Shown here piece after piece: positions 1 through 8,764 of a DNA stretch of 64,000 bases. Origin of the DNA: an uncultured Poribacteria bacterium (GTDB taxonomy: Bacteria; Poribacteria; WGA-4E; WGA-3G). The position numbers and the translations under genes are program-made. The DNA is taken from NCBI GenBank assembly GCA_951828515.1, contig OX639992.1, positions 3,822,217 to 3,886,216 of the forward strand. Reading direction: 5' to 3'. Position 1 is the first letter of the stretch; every line of letters begins with the position of its first letter. A model generated the notes under the pieces. It was not told the origin of the DNA and made no database searches. It was given only the letters and a program-made list of their open reading frames with translations.

Positions 1-2
1 GA

Positions 3-266
3 GACGCTACGGGCAAATTGGTACAGGCATTTCTGAACCCCTATGTTCTCAGTGGAATTGCGATATATGGCTTCACAACGCTCGTCTGGTTGATTATCCT
101 GTCGCGCGTTAAACTGAGCGTTGCGTATCCGATGTTAAGTTCTGGGTATGTCCTGTCAATCCTGTTTTCCTGGATGTTGTTCAAGGAGTCTGTCCCTAAG
201 ATTCGTATAATAGGTGCTCTGGTCATCTGTATCGGGGTCTACCTGGTCGCACAAGGAGAGTCGTAA
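3..266 (+). CDS. SMR/EamA-type small membrane transporter, 3' part only
   Basis: The reading frame is open from the left edge of the window, so the true start lies outside; the TTG at 18 is probably internal. The visible ~87 residues hold three hydrophobic helices with short polar turns, ending in a fourth-helix-like segment (IIGALVICIGVYLVAQ). This layout fits the C-terminal part of a drug/metabolite transporter superfamily protein of the EmrE/EamA type, which exports small cationic or lipophilic molecules by proton exchange. The substrate cannot be read from this fragment. A strong AGGAGA just before its stop serves the next gene, so the two are probably co-transcribed. Confidence 0.6.
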   Translation, partial: DATGKLVQAFLNPYVLSGIAIYGFTTLVWLIILSRVKLSVAYPMLSSGYVLSILFSWMLFKESVPKIRIIGALVICIGVYLVAQGES

Positions 267-269
267 TCA

Positions 270-725
270 ATGGTAGAGCCCGCAAACCTGCGCGCTGCCT
301 CCAGCAATTCTGGGGGTGCGGAAGATAAACCTGCTCGTTCTTTCGTTGCGATGGTCCTGTCCGCAATTCTTCCAGGACTCGGTCAACTGTACCTCGGACA
401 ATCTCCAAAAGCAATTGTCCTTTTTGCCATTTTTGTTTCTGCAATCGGTATTTTCTACCTGAATTCGCTGCCAGTAACAGGGTGGGATGATTTAATGCGG
501 TTTAAACCTGCAACGCAGAATAACATATCAACAGACACAGCAGAGGACTCTGAAGCACAGGAGCCTTATTCATTTCACATCTGGACGTTCGACGACGGCG
601 AAAAGCTGATGTACCGTCCCTCTTGGAAACTGAAAATCAGTGCGTCTGTCCAAGGTATTTTATGTTGGCTCTACGCAGTTGGTGATGGATGGCGGGGCAG
701 ACGTAGAACCAGAAGACACCCGTGA
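270..725 (+). CDS. Small membrane protein of unknown function (DUF5683/TM2-like N-terminus)
   Basis: A 151-residue protein with AGGAGA about 10 bases before the ATG, starting 3 bases after the preceding stop. Residues ~25-65 form two hydrophobic segments with the motif SAILPGLGQLYLGQSPKAI, which resembles the start of TM2/DUF5683-type membrane proteins. A polar central part follows (acidic, ~70-110), then a third short hydrophobic patch (ILCWLYAVGDGW). The last residues (RGRRRTRRHP) are odd, and the stop lies a few bases from the first hairpin of a putative IS200/IS605 remnant, so the C-terminus may have been cut or rewritten by that insertion. Function unknown. Confidence 0.6.
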   Translation: MVEPANLRAASSNSGGAEDKPARSFVAMVLSAILPGLGQLYLGQSPKAIVLFAIFVSAIGIFYLNSLPVTGWDDLMRFKPATQNNISTDTAEDSEAQEPYSFHIWTFDDGEKLMYRPSWKLKISASVQGILCWLYAVGDGWRGRRRTRRHP

Positions 726-728
726 TAG

Positions 729-1140
729 AACACCCTGCTAAAGCATGGGTGCTTCTGAAGAAAGTCATCAGAAGTTTCGTGCGATCAACGACCACTGCTT
801 GCGATATGCAAGACTTCTGTAGCCTCCGGCAACAGACACTATCCTGACTGCGTGCTAAAAAGCACCTTACGAAAAGTTTTGAGTCGTCTGTTTCAAACGG
901 GATTCAGCATGACCTGTCTTTCCCTATTAACGACTGTAAGCTACGACTTTCAGGATTTTAGATATTAGAGCTTTACACTATAGGAATCTAACCTTAGAGG
1001 TGCGTAACAACCCTCTATAGCAACCTTACACTCTAAGAGTATTGTGGCATTTTTGACAGGATTTGTCAAGGAAAAACCTTGTCTAATTCACGAAAGCGAG
1101 ACTGTATCCCCGCACGAAAGCACGGGGTTTTAGTCTCGGA
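729..1140. mobile_element. Possible IS200/IS605-type remnant or non-autonomous derivative
   Basis: This gene-free stretch is bounded by strong hairpins. On the left, CACCC (731-735) pairs with GGGTG (747-751) around TGCT/AGCA, followed at once by CTTCTGA (752-758) pairing with TCAGAAG (768-774). On the right there is a nested stem, CGAGACT (1097-1103) with AGTCTCG (1132-1138), enclosing CCCCG (1108-1112) with CGGGG (1123-1127). Subterminal imperfect palindromes of this look are typical of IS200/IS605 ends. I find no tnpA or tnpB frame in the ~410 bp, so if it is such an element it is internally deleted or decayed. Alternatively it is a structured RNA or a terminator cluster. Confidence 0.35.
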
Positions 1141-1196
1141 AGGTTTGATAATTAATTTTCTGTAGGGAACTCCGATTCCCGATTAAACCCAAAAAC

Positions 1197-1342
1197 ACAG
1201 CCTGCAACACTGGCGCAGGTGACTCTACGGAAAAGAACATGAAATTATCAGCCTACCTGACCGAACCGCAAGGAATAATTAAAAACGGAAAAGAACGTGA
1301 AACTATTAACCTACCTGACCGAACCGCAAAGAATAATTAAAA
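1197..1342 (+). repeat. Repeat A copy with duplicated 3' half
   Basis: Begins with the CCTGCAAC...GCGCAGG hairpin arm and ends with two successive copies of the CTGACCGAACCGCAA half followed by an A-rich tail (about 1251-1282 and 1309-1342). The spacer between them carries GGAAAAGAAC before an ATG (1239) and a GTG (1297). The ATG opens a 33-codon reading frame ending at the TAA at 1338-1340. The GTG opens the downstream lipoprotein gene in another frame, so the repeat supplies both a leader ORF and the real start. Confidence 0.75.
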
Positions 1343-2661
1343 TATGTAGCATCCTTCTCGTTATTTTGGTGACCGGGTGTCAAGATGATACGGCAGTTCT
1401 CAAAAAGAGTGAGGAACTCTTGAACGCTGGAACGCCACAAGCGGCAGTGGAAGAACTGCAGGCTTTTATCGAAACAGCACCTGAGGATCCGAAGGCGCGG
1501 ATGTTGTTGGGGAAAGCCTACAATGACTTGGGGCATTACAACGACGCTGTTATGGAGCTGCAAAAGGCTTCACAACTTTATGCCGCACAACCCGAAGAAC
1601 GAATTACCGCACGCATTGAATTGGCACGTACCTATCTGAGATTCGGTGATAGAAGTTCCGCCTTTCGTGTGCTCCGGCTCATTCAGCGGAGTACTCTGGA
1701 TCCTGAGGTCTTGCGCGCAATCATCGAACTTGTCGGAGACAGTTATCACACGAAGCGGTTGACCCGTGGCGATTCAGATAACTATTCACCCACCTTCTCA
1801 CCCGATGGCACGCAAATTGCCTTTGCTTCATTTCGACTCGATAACGGCGAAATCTATTTAATGGACTTAAATGGACGTATCCAGCGGCGTGTAACCTTCA
1901 CAACAGATTTCAACGATAGTTCACCAGCGTTCCTCAAGACCCCAAACTATCTGTTTTATAGCAGTGAACCGAAGTCATCTCGCGAAGTTAAAGTTGTCAT
2001 CCAAAGCAGCGGCTCCACTCCGATTTACGCCGGATTCCATGTAACACATATTCATAGCAAAATAACGCGAACCGTTTTACCTGTGAGTTTCGGGGCCCGC
2101 GTGCCTCGGACATCGCCTGTTAAAGATCAAGTTGTTTATGAATCCAATGTAGATGGAAATTTGGAATTATATCTCCTCAATTTGGCTGGGCTTGATCTCG
2201 CACAACTCACACCAGAAGACATTGAGCCGAAACGTATCACCTTTAACGAAACCGATGACGGAAGCCCCGCCTTCTTCCCTGACGGAAAGCGTATTATATT
2301 TGTTTCCTCTCGAAACGAGTTAAACCAACTTTATACCATGGAAATTGACGGAAAAAACGAGAAACATTTCAATCCAAATCGCTATGGTTGTTACAATCCC
2401 ACGGTGTCGCCTGACGGAAAAACGGTTGCGTATGTCTCCGCAAGAGAAGGCGACTGGGAGATTTATCTCATTGATGCAGATGGGAAAAATGAACGACGGA
2501 TCACCAGCGATATCGGCAGGTCTATTCAACCCGCCTTTTCGCCTGATGGACGCTACCTCGCGTATGTTTCCGACAGGAGCGATACTTTCCACATCTATCT
2601 GATGTCTCTTGACAAACCTGTCACTCGTCAGGATTTAGCCAAACGCTTACAAGATTTTTAA
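1297..2661 (+). CDS. TPR plus TolB-like beta-propeller lipoprotein
   Basis: 454 residues. The N-terminus is a lipoprotein signal whose basic part (LTEPQRIIK) is encoded by repeat A; the hydrophobic core and lipobox LVTGC follow, predicting lipidation at Cys28. Residues ~30-110 are TPR-like helices (NAGTPQAAVEELQAFIE and the next repeat). From ~155 to the end come repeated PD40/WD40-like blades with the signature FSPDGTQIAFASF, VSPDGKTVAYVSA and FSPDGRYLAYVSD, as in TolB and related periplasmic propellers. It probably acts as an envelope protein-interaction scaffold; the partner is unknown. The GTG start is chosen because no other start gives a complete signal peptide and GGAAAAG lies just before it. 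Confidence 0.85.
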   Translation: MKLLTYLTEPQRIIKICSILLVILVTGCQDDTAVLKKSEELLNAGTPQAAVEELQAFIETAPEDPKARMLLGKAYNDLGHYNDAVMELQKASQLYAAQPEERITARIELARTYLRFGDRSSAFRVLRLIQRSTLDPEVLRAIIELVGDSYHTKRLTRGDSDNYSPTFSPDGTQIAFASFRLDNGEIYLMDLNGRIQRRVTFTTDFNDSSPAFLKTPNYLFYSSEPKSSREVKVVIQSSGSTPIYAGFHVTHIHSKITRTVLPVSFGARVPRTSPVKDQVVYESNVDGNLELYLLNLAGLDLAQLTPEDIEPKRITFNETDDGSPAFFPDGKRIIFVSSRNELNQLYTMEIDGKNEKHFNPNRYGCYNPTVSPDGKTVAYVSAREGDWEIYLIDADGKNERRITSDIGRSIQPAFSPDGRYLAYVSDRSDTFHIYLMSLDKPVTRQDLAKRLQDF

Positions 2662-2702
2662 TTGTTGGCTTTTCGCTTGGGCGTTTCCCCTATATCTTCG
2701 AA

Positions 2703-2756
2703 AAGGCGTGTTAATACCTAAACTCACGTCATTTAACCGTAAGGAAAATTAAAAAG
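2703..2756 (+). repeat. Repeat A, 3' part, supplying the RBS of the next gene
   Basis: CGTCATTTAACCGTAAGG followed by AAAATTAAAAAG runs directly into the ATG at 2757. AAGGAAAA is the only Shine-Dalgarno candidate for that gene. The 5' half of the repeat is degraded. Confidence 0.6.
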
Positions 2757-3719
2757 ATGATTCGAGTAACCAAACCAGAAGGCTTCGGCAACATCCAATT
2801 AGAAGAAGTACCGATGCCCGAAATCAATGCGCAACAGGTTCGAGTGCAGACGGACACGACGTTAATCAGTCGGGGTTCTGAACTGTTTCGCCGATATATC
2901 CGAGAAGAGGCTGTTTCACCCTCGATTATGGGGTACTCCCTCACTGGCACTGTAGAGGCGGTTGGGGCAGAGGTAGAAGATTATAAGGTCGGTGAGCGGG
3001 TCATGGTTGTAGCACCACATGCGGAATATGTCGTTGCTGAACCGAACGCAACTGAGGGACGTATCGTCCCGCTCCTTGAAGGTGTCAGTTTTGAAGAGGG
3101 AACGTTCCTCCCGCTTGCAACCAGTGCTGTCGCTTGGTCAGACTCGTCTGGTGTTAAAGCTGAAGATACCATCGTTGTTCTGGGACAAGGTTTGGTGGGA
3201 AGCCTTATGATGCAAGTGCTGCAAGGCTACGATCCGGAACGAATTATAACTGTGGACGCGTTACCACTGCGATGCGAATTGTCGACAAAACTCGGTGCCA
3301 ATGCCGTAATCAATGCAGAGGAAGTAGATCCAGTCGAAGCTGTCTTCGGTCTCACCGACGGCAAAGGGGCAGATCTCGTGATAGATTGTGTCGGCGGGTA
3401 TGCTGGTGTCAAATCGTTTGAGCAGGCGCAAGATATGACACGTCGGTTCGGCACTATCCAACTCATCGCTCTCTACCAACAGGCACCTTTACCTTTACAT
3501 TCCTCAAAGATGATGAGCAAACGTCTCGTGGCAGGTATCTTAACGGACGAACCCCGTTCGCAGATTGCGGCGCGGGCTTTGCAAAAGATACAAAACAACG
3601 AAATCCGCGCATCTGAAATGGTTACCCATCGCTTCCACTACACGGAGGCGAAAGATGCGTTCGACCTTCTCTGGAATACTCCCGGTGATGCCCTTGGAGT
3701 CCTCATAAAATGGCAGTAG
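2757..3719 (+). CDS. Zinc-type alcohol dehydrogenase-like (MDR) oxidoreductase
   Basis: 320 residues. The N-terminal GroES-like fold (~1-110) contains the MDR-type stretch GYSLTGTVEAVGAEVEDYKVGER, and the Rossmann domain carries the dinucleotide motif VLGQGLVGS (~141-148) followed by the acidic end of beta-2 (TVDAL). The usual catalytic Cys/His zinc ligands are not evident near the N-terminus, and the structural-zinc four-cysteine lobe is absent, so it resembles the zinc-independent or sugar-dehydrogenase-like branch. The substrate is unknown. It overlaps the next gene by 10 bases, which suggests translational coupling with the methyltransferase. Confidence 0.85.
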   Translation: MIRVTKPEGFGNIQLEEVPMPEINAQQVRVQTDTTLISRGSELFRRYIREEAVSPSIMGYSLTGTVEAVGAEVEDYKVGERVMVVAPHAEYVVAEPNATEGRIVPLLEGVSFEEGTFLPLATSAVAWSDSSGVKAEDTIVVLGQGLVGSLMMQVLQGYDPERIITVDALPLRCELSTKLGANAVINAEEVDPVEAVFGLTDGKGADLVIDCVGGYAGVKSFEQAQDMTRRFGTIQLIALYQQAPLPLHSSKMMSKRLVAGILTDEPRSQIAARALQKIQNNEIRASEMVTHRFHYTEAKDAFDLLWNTPGDALGVLIKWQ

Positions 3720-4285
3720 ATTCCTTTCCACGAGAAGTTGATTTCCGAGTAGAATTGCGCGGTGTGTCCCTTGCATTTTCTGCAACATGGGGGCTTTTCT
3801 CACCAAAAGCAATTGATGCAGGAACACACCTATTGATTGAGCATCTGAACATACGAGAAGGTGATATCTGCCTCGATCTCGGATGTGGATATGGTGCTGT
3901 CGGTATCACGCTTGCCAAATGCACACAAACGGCGACTGTCTATATGGTGGACAAGGATTTCGTAGCAGTTGATTACGCCCGTAAAAACGTGAAACAGAAT
4001 CAACTTCAGAATTGTCATGTCCTTCTGAGCAACGGTTTTAGCCATCTCCCCGATATTCAATTCGATCTCATCGCCTCTAACCTACCCGCCAACGTCGGTA
4101 AGGAACTCCTACAGATTTTTTTGGCTGATGCGAAGCGGTATCTCAAACCGAATGGACGAATTTACGTTGTTACCATTTCAGGACTCCGAAAGTTTATCAA
4201 GCGTAACTTTCTGACCGTATTTGGAAACTATCAGAAGGTCAAACAACGCCACACCCACACAGTCGCTATGGCAGCTCGCGTATGA
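3710..4285 (+). CDS. Class I SAM-dependent methyltransferase (small MTS/RsmC-like)
   Basis: 191 residues. The SAM motif I LDLGCGYGAVG sits at ~55-65, an acidic residue ends beta-2 (MVDKD), and the motif IV position reads SNLPANVGKEL (~122), close to the NPPF/NLPA motif of base- and amino-group methyltransferases of the RsmC/PrmA type. The target (rRNA, protein or small molecule) cannot be told. The ATG lies inside the 3' end of the preceding dehydrogenase gene. Confidence 0.8.
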   Translation: MAVDSFPREVDFRVELRGVSLAFSATWGLFSPKAIDAGTHLLIEHLNIREGDICLDLGCGYGAVGITLAKCTQTATVYMVDKDFVAVDYARKNVKQNQLQNCHVLLSNGFSHLPDIQFDLIASNLPANVGKELLQIFLADAKRYLKPNGRIYVVTISGLRKFIKRNFLTVFGNYQKVKQRHTHTVAMAARV

Positions 4286-4384
4286 GGTAATCGAAAGGCT
4301 ATACCCGCCTACCAGAGCAGTTCAATTTTCCATTGAATCTTGATTCCGACACATGAATGTCTCCGCACTGCTTTCCCAGTGAAC

Positions 4385-4413
4385 TTGACATAAGCACACC
4401 CATCAGGTATAAT
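4385..4413 (+). promoter_or_regulatory. Consensus sigma-70-type promoter
   Basis: TTGACA (4385-4390), a 17-base spacer and TATAAT (4408-4413): a full match to the canonical sequence. It lies in the 313-base gap before the transglutaminase-like gene and implies a leader of ~180 bases. The gap holds no other gene; the AACCAGGTTTCCTG stretch at ~4480 recurs near 8735. Confidence 0.75.
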
Positions 4414-4598
4414 TAATATTACAAATAGAATTTTGTGGCTGTTGACACCGCGCGTAAAAATGTGAATTCGTAGTATCAAAAACCAGGTTTCCTGTAATGA
4501 AATTAGGGACTCCTTAAATGGCATAATTTTGCTTCGCATTGTCCCGAAAGCCTCCATAGGAGACCTGCGCAGAATGCTTTACATTTGGAAGGCGGTTC

Positions 4599-6170
4599 TT
4601 GAGTAAAAACTTTTTAGTAATATATCCCTTCACTTACCCGCAAGGAATAATTAAAAATTTGAAGCCTTATCATCTTTGCCGCTTTGCGTTCGCATGTCTG
4701 GCAGCGATATTTTTTAGTATTAGTTTGCAAGCTGCTACACCGGTGGACGCTGCGAACGAAGGACAACGCATATTCGAGAACATGCTAAACCATCCCCAAG
4801 AGCATTGGTATAACCTTACCTTGATGAGCACCAAGATCGGCTATATGCACACGTCTACTGAAAAAACCGAATATCGAGGTGAACTGGTAGCTCGCAACAA
4901 AACCGATATAGTTATGAACTTTAAGGCACTTGGGACTGACATAACTGTTGAAATTACTCGCGTTGAATACATAGGTCCCAACCTAATGCCACTTCATTTC
5001 CTTTCGACCTCCAATGAATCTGGCTTAAAGCAGATCGAAGGACGGATTGTAGATGAAATTGCCCACGTTAAAACAACACTCAACGGTGAAACCACCGAGT
5101 CAGAAATTCCGGTACCATCCGACACTGTTTCTGAGTATACAGGCGTAGCATCACTCTTAACCCAGAAGGAGCTTAAAACAGGCGATAAACGGACTTTTCA
5201 CATGTTCGTCTTCGATCTTTTGAAACCTGTGAGAACGGAGGTTGAGATTTTAGGGGAAGAGACTTTAACCTATCAGTCGGAGGAGAAGCAGGTCTATGTT
5301 CTGAAACAGACAATGGATATGATGAATGGCATTACCGCAAAGTTGTGGATTGACACCGATGGTGTAAATTATCGAACAGAGATGCCGTTGATGGGGTTTT
5401 CCATGGTAACCATGAAAACTGACAAGGAAACTGCTCTTGGTGGTATCGAAGAAGTTGACGTTGTTTTAAGAACCCGTATCCTCCCCTCCGGCACACACCC
5501 GAAACCAAGATCTGAACACCTTGAGGCGGAAGTGAAACTCTTAACAGGGAATATTGCTGAGGTTGTTATGTCTACGCCTCGACAGAAGCTTGAGGCAAGC
5601 ACTGCACATGTTGGTAAACTTTCTACTCAGGTTCCATCAGTTGTTGCCCAGGATTGCCCTAATCTCCCTATTCGGAACGCAGAAGGTGAATTCCTTACCG
5701 CAAGTGCCTATATTCAAGCCGATCACCCTGACATTCAGACGCAGGCTGAAGATATCTTGGAGAACGAAGTTAATTCATGGCGTGCCGCGGAAAAATTATG
5801 TCGATGGGTTTATGCCTCTATTAACGACAAAAAGATGAGTGGAGGCTTTGCTTCGTCATTAACAGCGTTACAGTCGCGCTCCGGAGATTGCACGGAACAC
5901 ACAGTGTTATTTATTGCTCTGGCGCGTGCCGCTGGCATCCCAGCACGCATCTGCTCTGGTCTCGTGTTTGCAAAGGATGCCTTCTATTACCATTTCTGGC
6001 CCGAAGTCTACGTCGGTAAATGGGTACAAATGGACCCAACGTTGGACCAGGTTATCGCTGATGCGAACCACATTCAGCTCGGTGGAAGCACTCTGGAGAC
6101 GGACAATCTTATGGAGTATGCAGAAGATGTTTTCCATACACTCAATCAACTTGAAATTACCATCTATTAG
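4599..6170 (+). CDS. Exported transglutaminase-like (papain-fold) protein
   Basis: 523 residues. The N-terminus YPQGIIKNLK is translated from repeat A and is followed by a hydrophobic core (FAFACLAAIFFSISLQAATP), a Sec signal with likely cleavage near 46. The C-terminal third is the transglutaminase-like core with Cys431 (SGDCTEHT), His465 (YYHFWPEVYV) and Asp479 (MDPTLD), the expected Cys-His-Asp triad and spacing. The long central beta-rich region is unassigned. Such proteins act on peptides or proteins in the periplasm, by hydrolysis or cross-linking. The start is a TTG; a strong promoter lies ~200 bases upstream. Next is a BatA/VWA gene, a neighbour often seen with transglutaminase-like proteins. 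Confidence 0.85.
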   Translation: MSKNFLVIYPFTYPQGIIKNLKPYHLCRFAFACLAAIFFSISLQAATPVDAANEGQRIFENMLNHPQEHWYNLTLMSTKIGYMHTSTEKTEYRGELVARNKTDIVMNFKALGTDITVEITRVEYIGPNLMPLHFLSTSNESGLKQIEGRIVDEIAHVKTTLNGETTESEIPVPSDTVSEYTGVASLLTQKELKTGDKRTFHMFVFDLLKPVRTEVEILGEETLTYQSEEKQVYVLKQTMDMMNGITAKLWIDTDGVNYRTEMPLMGFSMVTMKTDKETALGGIEEVDVVLRTRILPSGTHPKPRSEHLEAEVKLLTGNIAEVVMSTPRQKLEASTAHVGKLSTQVPSVVAQDCPNLPIRNAEGEFLTASAYIQADHPDIQTQAEDILENEVNSWRAAEKLCRWVYASINDKKMSGGFASSLTALQSRSGDCTEHTVLFIALARAAGIPARICSGLVFAKDAFYYHFWPEVYVGKWVQMDPTLDQVIADANHIQLGGSTLETDNLMEYAEDVFHTLNQLEITIY

Positions 6171-6338
6171 TTATCAGTTGTCGGTGCGGTTTTTCTGCGA
6201 AAAACCTTTCAGTCTTCGGTTTTCAGATAAGAGCAACTCGTGGCGGTAACTGATAGCACAAGTCTATAGAGGAAACCTATGGGACAATACCACAGTAAAC
6301 CTATTACCCGACGACTGACGACTGACGACTGACAACCA
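6168..6338 (+). repeat. Repeat B (GTCAG-rich hairpin), composite copy
   Basis: TTATCAGTTGTCGGT with a nested palindrome (GCGGTTTTTCTGCGAAAAACC) at the left, and ACTGACGACTGACGACTGAC at the right. It fills the gap between the transglutaminase-like and BatA-like genes and abuts the latter's ATG at 6341. Confidence 0.65.
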
Positions 6339-6340
6339 TT

Positions 6341-8590
6341 ATGGCATTTCTCAACCCATTTTTTCTCTTCGGACTTCTTGCCACTGGCATTCCCTTAGTC
6401 ATTCATCTCTGGAACCGGCGTCGTGTTGTGACAATTGATTTTAGCAGCCTGATATTCATCACAGCAGCACACCGCGAAAACGCACGTCGATTCCAACTCC
6501 GTCAGTTCCTCATTTTGCTCCTACGTATGGCAATTATAGCACTCATTGCCCTCGCCTTGGCACGTCCCTTTTTAACACTCGGACTCCCAGTCGCGTCCGT
6601 GCGGGCAAAGACAGATGTGATTATTGTATTGGACAACTCTTACAGTATGGCGTATCAAGACATCAATGGCATAAGACTCGATAAAGCGAAAACGCTGGCA
6701 ACCGACATCATTGACACCCTGCGGCACGGTGACAGAGCCTCCCTTATATTAATGTCAGACATCCCGAAACCTGTTTTTCGGCAACTCACACCCGACATCG
6801 AGAGCGTTATCACAGCGATTAACGATACAGAAACTTCCTACCGTACCACGAATGTTCGACCCAGCCTTGAACTCGCCCACGAAATCCTTATTGAATCGGA
6901 ACAATTGAACAAAGAAATCTATTTAATTTCAGATTTCGCTCAAAACGGATGGGAAAACTGGAATAGGCTTCCAAATCGTTCTGGTGCTCGCATCTCTCTG
7001 ATTCCGGTTGCAGAAGGTGACGCACATAACATAAGTATTAAAGAAATTCGTCCGTCTAATCAACTAATAGGCGTAGATTTACCGTTTCAATTGAATGTGA
7101 CAACGGTGAATCATTCAGTAGCACCTTTGGATCAAAATATACTGACCCTATTTATTGGAGGCGAAAAACAAAAAACAATGAGTTTTTCTGTGGCAGCGAA
7201 CGAATCGCTGAGCACGACCCTAACATACAACTTTTCTACACCCGGCACGCATATCGGTCACTTCACACTGACAGACGATCGCCTTAATATTGACAACCAG
7301 CGTTATTTCGCCTTGAGGGCTCTTGGTGAAGTGCGTGTGCTATGTGTAGGCGAACAAACGGAATATCTAACATTGGCGTTAAATCCACATATACATAGCG
7401 GTCAGCGGTCAGCGGTCAGCCGTCAGAAAGAGAGTCTTGTGGAAGCCGGTGCAAACGATAGCAACCGCGACACGGATCTACTGATTGCTGATAGCCGATT
7501 GCTGACAGCCAATGTAATGATTCTACCAACGCAATGCACACCTGCTGAATTTCTAACCTTTCCCTTGGAAGACTATGATGTTATTGTACTTGCGGACGTG
7601 CTGACGATGTCGCGCCAGATGAGTGTGAAACTCCAAGAATTCACTCGCCGCGGCAAAAGTATCATTGTCTTCGTGAGCAACCGCAGTGACGCAACAAGCT
7701 ACAACGAATCGGATAATGTGTGGTGGTTTCCTGCCCGACTTGGCAGCCCGCTGGAATGGACACCCCCACAGCGAGTGCAGGCGTATGAGGAAACACATCC
7801 TATCTTTGACATCTTTTCAAGCGAAGGGTTCTCTATGCAATACGCGCCGCAGTTTTACAACGGTATAGCATTACAACCTTCGTCGGGATCCGACGTTATT
7901 GCACGCTTCGGCGACGATACCCCCTTTCTCGTTGAACGAAGTCAGGGAGCAAGTACTGTGCTGCTTTATAACTGTGGTCTACTCGCTCGCACGGCGACTT
8001 ACACAAACGACTTACTTGTTAATCCGTATTTCCTTCCGATGCTCCAACAGAGTGTGCTTTACGCAACAATAGCCAGCAATCACCTTTTAACATGGGGCGG
8101 GCATGTCGGTGACACCTATACGACGCATTATCCTCGGAGTGCGGGTCGGAAAGCGTCTATTCGTTTAATGGCGGTCAGCCAGGAGCAGGTAACAGTAGAA
8201 GGTCGTGCGCAACCGACGCAAACGCCAGAAGTTGGGAGCCATTCCACAGACGCACCGATCACCGAGGACGGCATCCTGCGATTTCAGGACACAGAACGTC
8301 CGGGTATCTATCAGGTCGAAGTGCAGACACAAGACGGCATCCAGCGCGACTTTTTTGCGGTTAATGTTGATACGACTGAAGCTGACTTAACGGAGATTCT
8401 GCTGGCACAGGCAGCGGCACGAGTTGGGGCGCAAACAACAGTAGGTCCGGAAATTGACGGAACAACGGTAGCAGCTGATGCATACAACGTTAAGCGACAC
8501 GGCAGGGAAATTTGGGGTGAACTGCTCATTTTAGTAGTCTGTCTTATGCTTTTGGAAAGTTTTCTCTCAAACCGTCTTTCTAACTATTAA
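6341..8590 (+). CDS. BatA-domain / von Willebrand factor A membrane protein
   Basis: 749 residues. It opens with the aerotolerance-regulator (BatA) N-terminal signature: a hydrophobic helix FLNPFFLFGLLATGIPL, then HLWNRRR, then a second helix ~60-85. A VWA domain follows with the MIDAS residues D98-x-S100-x-S102 (DNSYSM). The central part is beta-rich and a C-terminal TM helix ends the protein (LLILVVCLMLLESFL). Residues ~354-390 (SGQRSAVSRQKE ... IADSRLLTAN) are encoded by an in-frame repeat B and have no counterpart in the family; the frame is intact on both sides. Likely a membrane-anchored metal-binding scaffold; target unknown. Confidence 0.85.
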   Translation: MAFLNPFFLFGLLATGIPLVIHLWNRRRVVTIDFSSLIFITAAHRENARRFQLRQFLILLLRMAIIALIALALARPFLTLGLPVASVRAKTDVIIVLDNSYSMAYQDINGIRLDKAKTLATDIIDTLRHGDRASLILMSDIPKPVFRQLTPDIESVITAINDTETSYRTTNVRPSLELAHEILIESEQLNKEIYLISDFAQNGWENWNRLPNRSGARISLIPVAEGDAHNISIKEIRPSNQLIGVDLPFQLNVTTVNHSVAPLDQNILTLFIGGEKQKTMSFSVAANESLSTTLTYNFSTPGTHIGHFTLTDDRLNIDNQRYFALRALGEVRVLCVGEQTEYLTLALNPHIHSGQRSAVSRQKESLVEAGANDSNRDTDLLIADSRLLTANVMILPTQCTPAEFLTFPLEDYDVIVLADVLTMSRQMSVKLQEFTRRGKSIIVFVSNRSDATSYNESDNVWWFPARLGSPLEWTPPQRVQAYEETHPIFDIFSSEGFSMQYAPQFYNGIALQPSSGSDVIARFGDDTPFLVERSQGASTVLLYNCGLLARTATYTNDLLVNPYFLPMLQQSVLYATIASNHLLTWGGHVGDTYTTHYPRSAGRKASIRLMAVSQEQVTVEGRAQPTQTPEVGSHSTDAPITEDGILRFQDTERPGIYQVEVQTQDGIQRDFFAVNVDTTEADLTEILLAQAAARVGAQTTVGPEIDGTTVAADAYNVKRHGREIWGELLILVVCLMLLESFLSNRLSNY
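7400..7512 (+). repeat. Repeat B inside the BatA/VWA coding region
   Basis: GGTCAGCGGTCAGCGGTCAG at the left and GATTGCTGATAGCCGATTGC at the right, with AAAGAGAGTC in between, the same arms as intergenic copies. It is read through in frame and adds a low-complexity linker. Confidence 0.7.
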
Positions 8591-8764
8591 GTTTTTGTCC
8601 TGCTTTCCGCTACGCTTACGAGCAGGCTTTTAATTTATCGCCGCCTGGATCGCTCTCCATTTCATTACGAGGGGTTTCTGGTGATGTCGCGACTGAAATA
8701 AGGAAATGTACGGAAACCTATCATCAGAACCCAGGTTTCCTGCAACAACGGTGCAGAGAAAGAC

